DNA of 64,000 bases from JADLFV01 sp964471555. GTDB taxonomy: Bacteria > Planctomycetota > Phycisphaerae > Phycisphaerales > Phycisphaeraceae. The position numbers and the translations under genes were made by a program. Positions 45,224 through 53,801 of the stretch are shown piece after piece. Every line of letters starts with the position of its first letter. The first letter of the stretch is position 1. The notes below the pieces were generated by a model, which was not told the origin of the DNA, did no database searches, and saw nothing but the letters and a program-made list of their open reading frames with translations. The stretch covers positions 1-64,000 of the forward strand of contig CAYYGM010000001.1 in the NCBI GenBank assembly GCA_964471555.1, written 5' to 3'.

Positions 45224-46204
45224 ATGATCCGCAGCATGTCGCGCTTCATAGCGGTTTTCACGATCGGGCTGTTGGCTTGCACGCTGGCGTCGTCGGTGCT
45301 GGCTCAGCAGCGCTACGAGCTCAGTGATGGGCAATGGGTGGCCCAGACGCCGCCGGACCCCGCTTCGCCGGAAGGCAAGCTGGAGACGATCCGCAAGACC
45401 ATCGCGGAAGGTGACGGCGAGGCCGCGGTGAAGCTGGCGGATGAATGGATCGCTGCGTATCCCAATCACAACATGCTGGTCGAAGCTTATCTGTTGCGCG
45501 GTGACGCCAAGGTCGCCCAGCGCCGCTACTGGCGGGCACTCTATGATTACGAGGCGGTGATTCGCCTCTACCCCGGCTCGGAGCAATATGCCACCGCCCT
45601 CGAGCGCGAATACGAGATCGCCCGCCTCTACGTCACCGGCCTCAAGCGCCACTTCATGGGCATGCGCATCCTCGACGCCTCGGACGACGGCGAAGAACTG
45701 TTGATCCGTTGTCAGGAGCGCGCCCCCGGCAGCGAGATCGGCGAGCGGGCCAGCATGACCCTGTCGGACTACTACTTTGACAAAGGCGACATGAGCCAGG
45801 CCGCTGAGGCTTACGATCTTTTTCTGGAAAACTACCCGGAAAGCCGGCAGCGCGAGTGGGCCATGCTGCGATTGATCCAGGCCAATCTGGCCCGTTTCAA
45901 GGGTCCGCAGTTTGATCCCACCGGCCTGCTGGAAGCCCGCCAGCGCCTGGCGGATTACAGTGAACAGTTCCCCGCTGCTGCTGAGCGTCTGGGTTCCGAC
46001 GCCCTGATGGTGCGCATCGACGAATCGCTGGCCCTGGAGGATTACGTCATCGCCCGCTGGTACGAGAAGCGACAGTTGCACGTCAGCGCTGTGTACCTGT
46101 ATCGGCGGGTGATCGCCAGGTATCCACAGACCGGCGCCGCTCAGCAGGCCCAGGACCGGTTGAAGGCGATGCACGAGCCGATCGTCGAGGAGGCCGCCTC
46201 GTGA
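45224..46204 (+). CDS. BamD-like TPR outer-membrane assembly protein
   Basis: About 326 residues. Signal sequence FIAVFTIGLLACTLASSVLA; starts ATG 45224 (after GGGGCGGGG) or ATG 45236. TPR-like helical pairs match BamD/YfiO: GDGEAAVKLADEWIAAYPNHNMLVEAY, KGDMSQAAEAYDLFLENYPES, VSAVYLYRRVIARYPQTGAAQQA. BamD helps fold beta-barrel proteins into the outer membrane. Its stop overlaps the next gene (LptE-like) as GTGA, making a small envelope-biogenesis operon. Lipobox not evident, so it may be periplasmic. Confidence 0.82.
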   Translation: MIRSMSRFIAVFTIGLLACTLASSVLAQQRYELSDGQWVAQTPPDPASPEGKLETIRKTIAEGDGEAAVKLADEWIAAYPNHNMLVEAYLLRGDAKVAQRRYWRALYDYEAVIRLYPGSEQYATALEREYEIARLYVTGLKRHFMGMRILDASDDGEELLIRCQERAPGSEIGERASMTLSDYYFDKGDMSQAAEAYDLFLENYPESRQREWAMLRLIQANLARFKGPQFDPTGLLEARQRLADYSEQFPAAAERLGSDALMVRIDESLALEDYVIARWYEKRQLHVSAVYLYRRVIARYPQTGAAQQAQDRLKAMHEPIVEEAAS

Positions 46205-46713
46205 GCGAGTTCGGATCGAAACACGCGTGTCTGGCGGTGGCGCTCCTGATGCTTACGGGCTGCGCCTACAGCGCCAAGACGCTGTACCCCGAGAAGTACC
46301 ACACAGTCGCGGTGCCGGTGTTCGAGAACCGCACGTTCTACCAGGGCGTCAACGCCAGCCTGGGCGAAGCTCTGGTCAAGCGCATCGAACAGCAGACGCC
46401 GTACAAGGTCGTCGCCCCCGGCACGGCGGACACCATTCTGGAGGGCACGATCACCAGCATCAGCCAGACCCAACTCAGTCGCCGCAGGCGAGGGGCCGGC
46501 GGCCTGCCGCAGGAGCTGGAGGTCACCGTGGTCTGTGACTGGCAGTGGAAGGATCTGCGCAGCGGGGAGCTGATTCGCCAGCGCAAGGGCTTCGCGGCGG
46601 TGGGCAGCTACATCCCCACCTCGCCCGTCGGTGAGCCGGTGGATATCGCCCTGCAGCAGGCGGTGGACCGTATGGCGACCGATATCACCAACACGCTGCA
46701 AGCCGACTGGTGA
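46201..46713 (+). CDS. LptE-family LPS-assembly lipoprotein
   Basis: A 170-residue lipoprotein: signal LAVALLMLTGC with lipobox LTGC, then AYSAKTLYPEKYHTVAVPVF and ENRTFYQGVNASLGEALVKR, the LptE-family pattern (VPxFxNxTxxxGLExxLTxA). LptE plugs the LptD barrel during LPS delivery to the outer membrane; its presence supports a Gram-negative-type envelope. GTG start overlaps the BamD-like stop. Confidence 0.85.
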   Translation: MSEFGSKHACLAVALLMLTGCAYSAKTLYPEKYHTVAVPVFENRTFYQGVNASLGEALVKRIEQQTPYKVVAPGTADTILEGTITSISQTQLSRRRRGAGGLPQELEVTVVCDWQWKDLRSGELIRQRKGFAAVGSYIPTSPVGEPVDIALQQAVDRMATDITNTLQADW

Positions 46714-46793
46714 TCAGACCGATGAAATAGGGGCCCCAGACGGCGGCGGCACTGGTATCAGGCTGCGCCCCGGCCGCGGGGGTGGGCCGGGTC

Positions 46794-46799
46794 TATAAT
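46794..46799 (+). promoter_or_regulatory. -10 box of the ftsH promoter
   Basis: TATAAT 36 bases before the ftsH start, in a GC-rich setting. No good -35 box is visible at 16-18 bases. Confidence 0.4.
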
Positions 46800-46834
46800 G
46801 ACCTTTGTGAACAGCCCCGGCGACGGATAGATCC

Positions 46835-48880
46835 ATGACCGATCAGGAACCCAATAACGGCAGCCAGGACCAACGCCGAAACGGCAAGGACACTCCGCCC
46901 CAGCGGCCCGGCCCCAACTTCCCCGGCCGCAGTGCCTTCGTGTACATGGTGCTGATCGCCCTGGCCATCGGTCTACTGCTGCTGATGCAGCAATCGACGC
47001 ACCAGGTCGCCTACGTCAGTTGGCAGCAGTTCTATCACATGGCTCAGGAGCACGCCTTCGACGGCTCACTGACCGCTGAGGACGAAAGCATCTGGGCGAC
47101 CGTCAAAAAGGACAACGCTCCCAGCGTCAGCCTGGCTGAAGGCGTCATCCCCGGCGGCCGCGTCGCCACCCGCATCAGCCCCTACACCAAGCAGCTTCGC
47201 CTCTATCAGCTCGGCAAGATCGACAACCTCGACGTGTCCGAAGAGCACGGCACCGGCTGGCTGGCGCCGCTGCTGTGGAACTTCGGCCCGCTGCTGCTGC
47301 TGGTGCTGCTGATCTACTTCTTCGTTTACCGTTCGTTGCGCAGCGCCGGGGCCGGCCCGGGCATGCTCGGCAACTTCGGCCGCTCCAAGCATCGCCTGAT
47401 GAACAAGGAGCACTCCAACGTCACGCTCAACGATGTGGCGGGCATCGACGAGGCGAAAGAGGAAGTCGGCGAGATCATCGAGTTCCTCAAAAACCCCAAG
47501 CGCTTCCAGCGCCTCGGCGGCCGCGTGCCTCGTGGTGTGCTGCTGATCGGCGCCCCCGGCTGCGGCAAGACGCTGCTGGCCAAGGCTGTGGCCGGTGAAG
47601 CGGATGTGCCGTTCTTCTCCATCAGCGGCAGCGACTTCGTGGAGATGTTCGTCGGCGTCGGCGCTTCGCGCGTGCGCGATCTGTTCAAGCAGGCCAAGGA
47701 CTCCTCGCCCTGCATCATCTTCCTCGATGAAATCGACGCGGTAGGGCGTAAACGTGGTAGTGGTTTTACTTCCGGGGGTCACGATGAACGAGAGCAGACG
47801 CTCAACGCCATCCTGGTCGAAATGGATGGTTTCGATTCCTCCGACCAGGTGATCGTCATGGCGGCCACCAACCGCGCCGACGTGCTGGACCCGGCACTGA
47901 CTCGGCCCGGCCGCTTCGATCGTCAGATCACCGTGCCCCTGCCCGACGTGGCGGGTCGCGTGGAGATCCTCAAGGTTCACAGCCGCAAGATCAAGATGTC
48001 CCCGCGCGTGGATCTCGAGAAGCTGGCCCGCGGTACGCCGATGTTCTCCGGTGCTGAGCTGGCTGCGATCATCAACGAGGCCGCCATCGCCGCGACGCTG
48101 CTGAACAAGGATTTCGTGGAGCAGGACGACCTCGAGGAAGCCCGCGACAAGGTCAAGTGGGGTCGTGCTCGCAAGAGCCACAAGGTGGAAGAGGACGAAA
48201 AGGTCGCCACAGCATGGCACGAGGCGGGCCACGCTGTCGTGCAGCACCTGTTGCCGCACACCGATCCGCTGCACAAGGTGACGATCATTCCGCGCGGCCA
48301 GTCGATGGGCGCGACCATCGGCCTGCCCGAAAAGGACCGCCACAACTACACCCGTAAATACATCCACGACACCCTGCGCGTCATGTGTGCCGGTCGCATC
48401 GCCGAGCAGCGCAAGACCGACGACGTTTCCTCCGGCGCTGCCATGGATATCCGTATGGCCACCAACATGGCCCGCTACATGATCCTCGAGTGGGGCATGA
48501 GCGAGAAGCTCGGCTTCGTCGATTACACCCCGCAGGGCGACCGCGATGCCCTGATCCCCGAAAAGGCCTTCAGTCCCGAGACAGCCCGCATCATCGACCA
48601 GGAAATCAAGCGCCTGATCGACGAGGCTTACGCGGACACCGAGAAGATCATCGAAGAAAACTGGGAAAAAGTCAGCGCCATCGGCGAAGCGCTTCTGAAG
48701 TACGAAACGCTCTCGCGCGAGGAAGTCGATCGCATCATGCGCGGCGAAATACTGACCAAGGCCACCGTCAGCGATCTGCTGGCTGCCGAGAAGAAGAAGC
48801 AGGAGAAGCCCAAGCCCAAGACCGGCGATCGCCCCCAGCCCGCCGGCCCACCTGACGGCGCGCTACCCAGCCCGGCGTAA
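46835..48880 (+). CDS. ftsH: ATP-dependent zinc metalloprotease FtsH
   Basis: A 681-residue membrane protease for quality control of membrane and regulatory proteins. Helix 1 FVYMVLIALAIGLLLL, a periplasmic domain, helix 2 LLWNFGPLLLLVLLIYFFVY. AAA domain with Walker A GAPGCGKT, Walker B IIFLDEIDAVG and second-region-of-homology ATNRADVLDPALTRPGRFDR; zinc motif HEAGH; C-terminal Asp ligand in SGAAMDIRMATNMA. Length and order match the family. Pro/Lys-rich tail typical of FtsH. Confidence 0.98.
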   Translation: MTDQEPNNGSQDQRRNGKDTPPQRPGPNFPGRSAFVYMVLIALAIGLLLLMQQSTHQVAYVSWQQFYHMAQEHAFDGSLTAEDESIWATVKKDNAPSVSLAEGVIPGGRVATRISPYTKQLRLYQLGKIDNLDVSEEHGTGWLAPLLWNFGPLLLLVLLIYFFVYRSLRSAGAGPGMLGNFGRSKHRLMNKEHSNVTLNDVAGIDEAKEEVGEIIEFLKNPKRFQRLGGRVPRGVLLIGAPGCGKTLLAKAVAGEADVPFFSISGSDFVEMFVGVGASRVRDLFKQAKDSSPCIIFLDEIDAVGRKRGSGFTSGGHDEREQTLNAILVEMDGFDSSDQVIVMAATNRADVLDPALTRPGRFDRQITVPLPDVAGRVEILKVHSRKIKMSPRVDLEKLARGTPMFSGAELAAIINEAAIAATLLNKDFVEQDDLEEARDKVKWGRARKSHKVEEDEKVATAWHEAGHAVVQHLLPHTDPLHKVTIIPRGQSMGATIGLPEKDRHNYTRKYIHDTLRVMCAGRIAEQRKTDDVSSGAAMDIRMATNMARYMILEWGMSEKLGFVDYTPQGDRDALIPEKAFSPETARIIDQEIKRLIDEAYADTEKIIEENWEKVSAIGEALLKYETLSREEVDRIMRGEILTKATVSDLLAAEKKKQEKPKPKTGDRPQPAGPPDGALPSPA

Positions 48881-48897
48881 CCAACGCATTTGCCCTG

Positions 48898-48957
48898 TTT
48901 AGCTGCCGAGCTTGCTCGGCAATACCCGGCGATGGGCGAGCAAGCTCGCCCGCTAAA
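48898..48957. repeat. Double-hairpin REP-like inverted repeat
   Basis: Stem 1 TGCCGAG-CTTG-CTCGGCA (48904-48921) and stem 2 GGGCGAG-CAAG-CTCGCCC (48934-48951), enclosed by TTTAGC (48898) and GCTAAA (48952). The two hairpins are also complementary to each other through GAGCTTGCTC and GAGCAAGCTC, so a larger cruciform is possible. It lies between convergent ends of ftsH and the methyltransferase and includes the latter's stop. Confidence 0.7.
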
Positions 48958-49825
48958 CGTCTGCAATGCTGTAGCGCACCATCACCTGCCCGCGCGGATG
49001 TTTCCAGTTGCCGATGTACTGCGCATGCCAGCCGTTGCGGCGGCCAAACTCCAGCATCTCTTCCCGCGTGTACTCGCAGCGCTGATGATCGTGCACCCGC
49101 TCCGGCACGTTCTTCGTCACCGCTGACTCAAAGAACGTGGCGTAAAAGGCGCCACCCTCGGCCATGTGCGGCCGCAGCTTGGTCAGACAGTCATCAATCA
49201 ACGACGGCGGCAGATGCGAGAACAGCGACTGTGCCAGCGCGAAGTCCGCTTTCTGCCCGAACTTCTCGAACTCGAAGCAGTCGCTGACCACCAGTTGCGG
49301 CTGCTTGGTCTGTTGCAGCGCTTCGGGCAGCTCGTGCTGCAAGCCCGCATCGATCAGCTTCTGTTCTTTCTCCAGTCCCAGGTAGTGGCCCGGCTCGAGA
49401 TAGGGGATGAAATGCACCCCGGCCCGCAGGCTGCCGCAGGCGATGTCCAGCAGGTAGTGGTGGGGTTTGAGCCCCTGTTGCAGCAGGAACTCGAATTGCA
49501 GCTTGCCCATCTGGTCCCACAGGCCGCCGACGGACTTGCGATGTCCGACGTCCTCGACGCCGCGCTGCCCGTGCTCGATCATCGCCTCGCCGACGCGCTG
49601 CGGCAGTTGGCCGAACCAGAGGAATCGGGTGCAGTCGGCACACATCAGCAGGGCGGATTGTTTGCCGCGCGTGTTGACCCCGGCCATGCGGATGCCGGCC
49701 GGTCCCAACGGCATGATGCCGGGCACGAATACGTCGTTCTCGCAATGCGGACAAGTGATGCGGCGGCCGGCAGCGGAGAATCGCCCCGGGGCCAGACTGA
49801 TGGTTGCGTTACTTTCGGGGGGCAT
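48953..49825 (-). CDS. SAM-dependent methyltransferase with N-terminal zinc ribbon
   Basis: A 290-residue protein. N-terminal Cys4 zinc-ribbon: TCPHCENDVFVPG at about 24-36 and LLMCADCTRFLWFG at about 60-72. A class I methyltransferase fold follows: YLLDIACGSLRAGVHFIPYL (motif I), GHYLGLEKEQKLIDAG (motif II), DFALAQSLFSHLPPSLI (motif IV/post). Substrate unknown. Convergent with ftsH. The unusual zinc-ribbon fusion suggests nucleic-acid or protein targeting. Confidence 0.82.
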   Translation of the reverse strand: MPPESNATISLAPGRFSAAGRRITCPHCENDVFVPGIMPLGPAGIRMAGVNTRGKQSALLMCADCTRFLWFGQLPQRVGEAMIEHGQRGVEDVGHRKSVGGLWDQMGKLQFEFLLQQGLKPHHYLLDIACGSLRAGVHFIPYLEPGHYLGLEKEQKLIDAGLQHELPEALQQTKQPQLVVSDCFEFEKFGQKADFALAQSLFSHLPPSLIDDCLTKLRPHMAEGGAFYATFFESAVTKNVPERVHDHQRCEYTREEMLEFGRRNGWHAQYIGNWKHPRGQVMVRYSIADV

Positions 49826-49890
49826 GGATTTGTTATCGGGCCGCGCAAATCATCATGGCTACATTTCGTACTTCGGAAGCGGTTCCCCGG

Positions 49891-49931
49891 CGTGGCCGCC
49901 TGGGCTAAACGGTTTAGCCGCCGCGGCCACG
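49891..49931. repeat. REP-like inverted repeat
   Basis: Outer arms CGTGGCCGC and GCGGCCACG enclose inner GGCTAAAC-GGTTTAGCC. It shares the GCTAAA/TTTAGC core with the element at 48898. It precedes the RNA methyltransferase start by 11 bases and could influence its expression. Confidence 0.65.
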
Positions 49932-49941
49932 CGGCGGTACG

Positions 49942-50742
49942 ATGGCGACTGTGAGCAAGGCTTTTCCCATCACCAGCCTGAGCAATCCGCGGATCAAGCG
50001 GCTGCTGAAATTGCGCAAAAGCCGGGACCGCCGCCGCGACGGCGTGTTCCTGGCCGAGGGCCTGCGCGAGGTGGAAAGGGCGTTCGCCGCGGGGCTGGTT
50101 CTGGAGGAGTTGTACGTCTGTCCATCGCTGCTGGGGAATCAGCAGGTGGCGGCCGAGGCACGGCAGCGGTTCGAGGTGACCGAGGCGATCCTGAAGAAAG
50201 CTGCCTACCGCGACGACCCCGAGGGTGTGCTGGCCGTGGTATGTCAGCCGGAGCTTTCGCTGGATGATCTGCCGGAGGGCGAATTCTGGCTGATTGCGGT
50301 GGGCACGGAAAAACCGGGTAACCTCGGGGCGATGGTGCGCACGGCGGCAGCGGCAGGTTGTACCGGGGTGCTGGCGACCGGGCCGGTGGACGTGTTCAAC
50401 CCCAACGCCATCCGAGCCTCGACCGGTGCGGTGTTCAGTCTGCCGGTGGTGGAGGCTGAGGACGAAGCGATCATCGCCTGGTGCCGTCGGCGCAAGCTGC
50501 GCTTGATCGCCGCGACGCCGGTGGGGGGATTGCCCTACGATCAAGCGAGCTACCAGCGGGCTGTGATCGTGATCGGGCCGGAGGACAAGGGTCTGGATGA
50601 GCGTTGGCTGGCGGCCTCGGATCAACGGGTGACGATCCCGATGGCGGCCGGGGTGGTCGATTCGCTGAACGCAGCCGCGACGGCGGCGGTGCTGCTGTTC
50701 AAGGCCCGGGCAGCTATGGCAGGCAGAGCGGATAAACCGTAA
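49942..50742 (+). CDS. TrmH/SpoU-family RNA methyltransferase
   Basis: A 266-residue 2'-O-ribose methyltransferase of the SPOUT class. N-terminal substrate-binding part: SNPRIKRLLKLRKSRDRRRDG and FLAEGLREVERAF. Catalytic knot motifs: GTEKPGNLGAMVRTAAAAG (motif 1), VIVIGPEDKGLDE (motif 2) and IPMAAGVVDSLNAAATAAVLL (motif 3). Resembles RlmB/TsnR-type 23S rRNA enzymes. Start ATG 49942, directly after the REP-like repeat. Confidence 0.93.
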   Translation: MATVSKAFPITSLSNPRIKRLLKLRKSRDRRRDGVFLAEGLREVERAFAAGLVLEELYVCPSLLGNQQVAAEARQRFEVTEAILKKAAYRDDPEGVLAVVCQPELSLDDLPEGEFWLIAVGTEKPGNLGAMVRTAAAAGCTGVLATGPVDVFNPNAIRASTGAVFSLPVVEAEDEAIIAWCRRRKLRLIAATPVGGLPYDQASYQRAVIVIGPEDKGLDERWLAASDQRVTIPMAAGVVDSLNAAATAAVLLFKARAAMAGRADKP

Positions 50743-50758
50743 AATGCGGTCATCAGCG

Positions 50759-51256
50759 ATGACGAAACAAGCCATGATCTGTGACGAATGCCAACAACTG
50801 TACGAGGATGTCGGCGATCGGGTCAGACAGGCACAGGTGTTCGCCAAGGTCCGCCGCACCGATCATGCCTTGCGCTGCACCGCGATGGGCATCGAAAGCG
50901 AAGCTTCGTATCGTGTTACGGTGGATCTGCCGGATCACAACGTCGTGTGGATCGGCTTGTACACGCCCGATCGCTGGCTGAGTGAGTCGATCGAAGCGGA
51001 GCTGATGCACGTCGGCGACAAGATCGAGGATCTGCTGGAAGAAGAGCTGATCGATCAGGGCTATGAAGGCCGGCTCGCGGTGGAGCATTTCCGCGATGAT
51101 GACAAAGTGTTCGTCTTCCGCTCGCCGGTGCGTGTACCTGGGGGCAAGCAGGTCAACGACCCGACGGTGATCGATCAGGTGACGAAGGTATTGCTGGCTT
51201 ACGAAGCATGTTTTCGTGAGCTTGGTGATATGAAGCCGGTTGATGGATCGGACTAG
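50759..51256 (+). CDS. Conserved hypothetical protein
   Basis: About 165 residues, soluble, acidic, with no signal peptide. An early CDEC motif (about 8-11) could bind metal or be structural. The sequence has regular alternating strands (ASYRVTVDLPDHNVVWIGLY) and a long helix (LMHVGDKIEDLLEEELI); I do not recognise the family. ATG 50759 was chosen; ATG 50744, two bases past the previous stop, is equally possible. It lies between the rRNA methyltransferase and the glycosyltransferase, all in one direction and probably co-transcribed. Confidence 0.7.
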   Translation: MTKQAMICDECQQLYEDVGDRVRQAQVFAKVRRTDHALRCTAMGIESEASYRVTVDLPDHNVVWIGLYTPDRWLSESIEAELMHVGDKIEDLLEEELIDQGYEGRLAVEHFRDDDKVFVFRSPVRVPGGKQVNDPTVIDQVTKVLLAYEACFRELGDMKPVDGSD

Positions 51257-51285
51257 CGTCCCTCCATGGATGAGGGGATCGTCCC

Positions 51286-52608
51286 ATGCGCATCTTCATG
51301 TTAGGTTGGGAATTTCCACCGTACATCAGCGGTGGTCTGGGCACTGCCTGCGAGGGTTTGACCCGCGGCCTGACGCAGAAGGGGGCGCAGATTACCTTCG
51401 TCCTGCCCCGCTCCGTCAATGGCGGCCCCTCGCCGACCGTCAAAGTGCTTTCTCCGCGGCAGGTTCGCCTGGCACGCCAGCGCGCAGCCGAGGAATCAGC
51501 GCGGAAGATCAGCTTTCACGTCGTGCCCACCACGCTGTCCACGCCATATCAGGCTACCGCGGCCGTGGCTGGGGAGTCCGCAGCGCCCTCATCGCCGCAA
51601 CCGGTTCAGGAGGATGTCGGCGACAGCCAGGACTGTGGGCTGACCGGTGAAACGCCCGCCATCACCCGCTACGGCGGCGACCTGATGTCCGAGGCCCAGC
51701 GCTATGCAGAGCTTTGCGTGGACCTGGCAAAGCATGAGCAATTTGACGTCATCCACGCGCACGACTGGCTGACCTTCCCTGCCGCCATGGCCTTGGCTGC
51801 GGCCAGCGGCAAACCCTTCGTCGCTCACGTGCACTCCACCGAGTTCGACCGGGCCGGCGAATCGCACCTGCACCGCCGGATTTTCGAAATCGAGCGACAG
51901 GGCTTGCAGGCCGCGACGCGCATCATCGCCGTCAGCCACCTGACTCGCCGCATCCTGGAGACACGCTACAGCATTGACCCGGCCAAAATCGACGTGGTTT
52001 ACAACGCCGTCGAAAACGGCGGCCCCGTGCGCGTGCAGCCGCGCCTGGCGGCCATCCGCTCCAGTGATCGCATCGTGCTCTACCTCGGCCGTATCACCAT
52101 GCAGAAGGGCCCCGAGTACTTCATCGCCGCGGCCAAGAAGGTGCTGGACGTCATCGACGACGTCAAGTTCATCATGGCTGGGTCCGGCGACATGGTCAAA
52201 GAGGTGATGAATCTGGCAGCCCGGCAGGGCATCGGCGGCAAGGTGCTGTTCACCGGCTTCCTGCGCGGGGCGGATGTGCACCGCGTGTTCGAGATGGCGG
52301 ACGTCTATGTCATGCCCTCGGTCAGTGAGCCGTTCGGCATCGCCGCCCTGGAAGCGATCACGCACGACGTGCCGGTGATCATCAGCCGCCAGTCCGGCGT
52401 TTCCGAAGTGGTCAAGCACGCCTTGAAGGTGGATTTCTGGGACACCGACGAGATCGCCAACAAGATCATCGCCGTGCTGCGCCATCCGCCGCTGGCCCGC
52501 ATGCTGACCGAACAGGCGGACATGGAGATCCGCACGCTGACCTGGTCGGGTGCGGCTGAGCGTTGCCTGGCCTGCTACGACCGTGCCTGCGCCGCGGCTA
52601 CCGTCTAA
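51286..52608 (+). CDS. GT4-family glycosyltransferase (glycogen synthase-like)
   Basis: A 440-residue GT-B enzyme. N-terminal domain: MRIFMLGWEFPPYISGGLGT and HAHDWLTFPAAMALA; C-terminal domain: IVLYLGRITMQKGPEYFIAA, DVYVMPSVSEPFGIAALEAI, with the retaining E-x7-E motif. A low-complexity insert with many Ser/Pro/Ala lies at about 95-125. Uses a nucleotide sugar to extend a glycan or make maltodextrin. ATG 51286 after GAGGGG. Confidence 0.9.
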   Translation: MRIFMLGWEFPPYISGGLGTACEGLTRGLTQKGAQITFVLPRSVNGGPSPTVKVLSPRQVRLARQRAAEESARKISFHVVPTTLSTPYQATAAVAGESAAPSSPQPVQEDVGDSQDCGLTGETPAITRYGGDLMSEAQRYAELCVDLAKHEQFDVIHAHDWLTFPAAMALAAASGKPFVAHVHSTEFDRAGESHLHRRIFEIERQGLQAATRIIAVSHLTRRILETRYSIDPAKIDVVYNAVENGGPVRVQPRLAAIRSSDRIVLYLGRITMQKGPEYFIAAAKKVLDVIDDVKFIMAGSGDMVKEVMNLAARQGIGGKVLFTGFLRGADVHRVFEMADVYVMPSVSEPFGIAALEAITHDVPVIISRQSGVSEVVKHALKVDFWDTDEIANKIIAVLRHPPLARMLTEQADMEIRTLTWSGAAERCLACYDRACAAATV

Positions 52609-52647
52609 TCCTGCGGCCGCCGTCGCCGGCTTGCCGATAACACCACC

Positions 52648-53241
52648 ATGCGCCGTGTGCGGTCCTGGATGGCGGTCTGTCTGCTTTTCGCCCTGGCGGG
52701 CGCGTCGTTCTACTTCGGCAACCTCATCGACATCTCAGCTACCCCTTTCAATGTCGGCCTGGGCTCTGTGCCTCGAGCCAACTTCGACGATACGCCGTTC
52801 TCCATCGGGCGGCCTGATCGTTACCGCGATCCCGGGGTCTACCTCGATTTTGTCAAGTCCCACGGCGTCGCTATTGTCAGTCACACAGGTATGATCGTGG
52901 CCCTGTCCGTGCATAATCCCGCCACCGGCAAGGCGGTCCGCTACGAGCAATTGACCGAACAATTCTCCGATCCCGCCACCGGGGCTCGTTACAGCCGTGA
53001 CGGCATCATCACCAGCCTCAACCGGGCCGAGCGCCGTGTACTTGATGATCCCGATCAGGCACTGGACGCCTTGAACGAAGACGCCAACATCGACCGCTCG
53101 CTGGAGCGATGCTATATCCGCCTGAGCGAAAAAGGCAGTAAACAGGAAGGCGAACTGATCGTCAATCCTCGCCACCGCTTCATCTTCGAGCTCAACCAGT
53201 GGTCGCGCGAATACTGCTGTTATCTGCTGGACGGCAAGTGA
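52648..53241 (+). CDS. Hypothetical exported protein
   Basis: A 197-residue protein with an N-terminal signal or anchor (about 6-24, WMAVCLLFALAGASFYFG). The mature part has no motif I recognise; it ends with NPRHRFIFELNQWSREYCCY. Its last 22 bases overlap the convergent TlyA-like gene, so both ends are compact. Start ATG 52648. Confidence 0.65.
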   Translation: MRRVRSWMAVCLLFALAGASFYFGNLIDISATPFNVGLGSVPRANFDDTPFSIGRPDRYRDPGVYLDFVKSHGVAIVSHTGMIVALSVHNPATGKAVRYEQLTEQFSDPATGARYSRDGIITSLNRAERRVLDDPDQALDALNEDANIDRSLERCYIRLSEKGSKQEGELIVNPRHRFIFELNQWSREYCCYLLDGK

Positions 53242-53801
53242 CTCGGCTCGAGCAGCGCTAACCACTCCGCATTGCCGCCCTTGCCTCCCGCGATGGGGGA
53301 TTGGACCCAGTTCAGCACGCGCACACCCAGGTCGGGCATTTGCTCGATCACCTGTTGTGCCACGCGCCGCGCCTCGCCCTCTTCCAGCCGATGCACGCCC
53401 GCTTCGTAGTGCGGCTTGATGAGCGTGATGACTTTTCCGCCCCCGGAAGTTGATGTGAGCCAGCGCAAGGCGGCGGGGATCGCCTGCTGCTGCTTCGTCC
53501 ACCCCAGATCGATCACCACCAATTGACACGCACCTTCCGGGAACGGGGGCGCTACGTGCAGGGCGTTGTTGCGCTCCATGACGGTGACCCGCGGATCGTT
53601 GCGCAGCTTCCAGGCGAGTTGGCCGTAGGCGGTGTCCACCGCAAAGACGCGCGATGCGCCGCGTTGCAGCAGGCAATCAGTGAACCCGCCGGTCGAGCAA
53701 CCCAGGTCCGCGCAGGTCAGGTCGGTCACATCGAGCTGGAAGTGATCGAGGGCCGCCTCCAGTTTCAATCCACCGCGGGAAACGTAGGGTTTTTCACTCA
53801 C
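53220..53801 (-). CDS. TlyA/RrmJ-like rRNA methyltransferase lacking the S4 domain
   Basis: A 193-residue FtsJ-type methyltransferase. YVSRGGLKLEAALDHF is the TlyA signature; ADLGCSTGGFTDCLLQRGA (SAM motif I), VFAVDTAYGQLAWKLRNDPR (motif II) and VVIDLGW plus TLIKPHYEAG complete the fold. TlyA proteins usually begin with an S4 RNA-binding domain of about 60 residues, absent here because GTG 53801 is the only reasonable start. It overlaps the upstream gene stop as GTGA. Substrate likely rRNA 2'-O-ribose. Confidence 0.85.
   Translation of the reverse strand: MSEKPYVSRGGLKLEAALDHFQLDVTDLTCADLGCSTGGFTDCLLQRGASRVFAVDTAYGQLAWKLRNDPRVTVMERNNALHVAPPFPEGACQLVVIDLGWTKQQQAIPAALRWLTSTSGGGKVITLIKPHYEAGVHRLEEGEARRVAQQVIEQMPDLGVRVLNWVQSPIAGGKGGNAEWLALLEPSHLPSSR

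Noticed and set aside
47066..48367. A 433-codon minus-strand open frame inside ftsH
   Set aside because: Shadow of ftsH, whose motifs are unambiguous on the plus strand.
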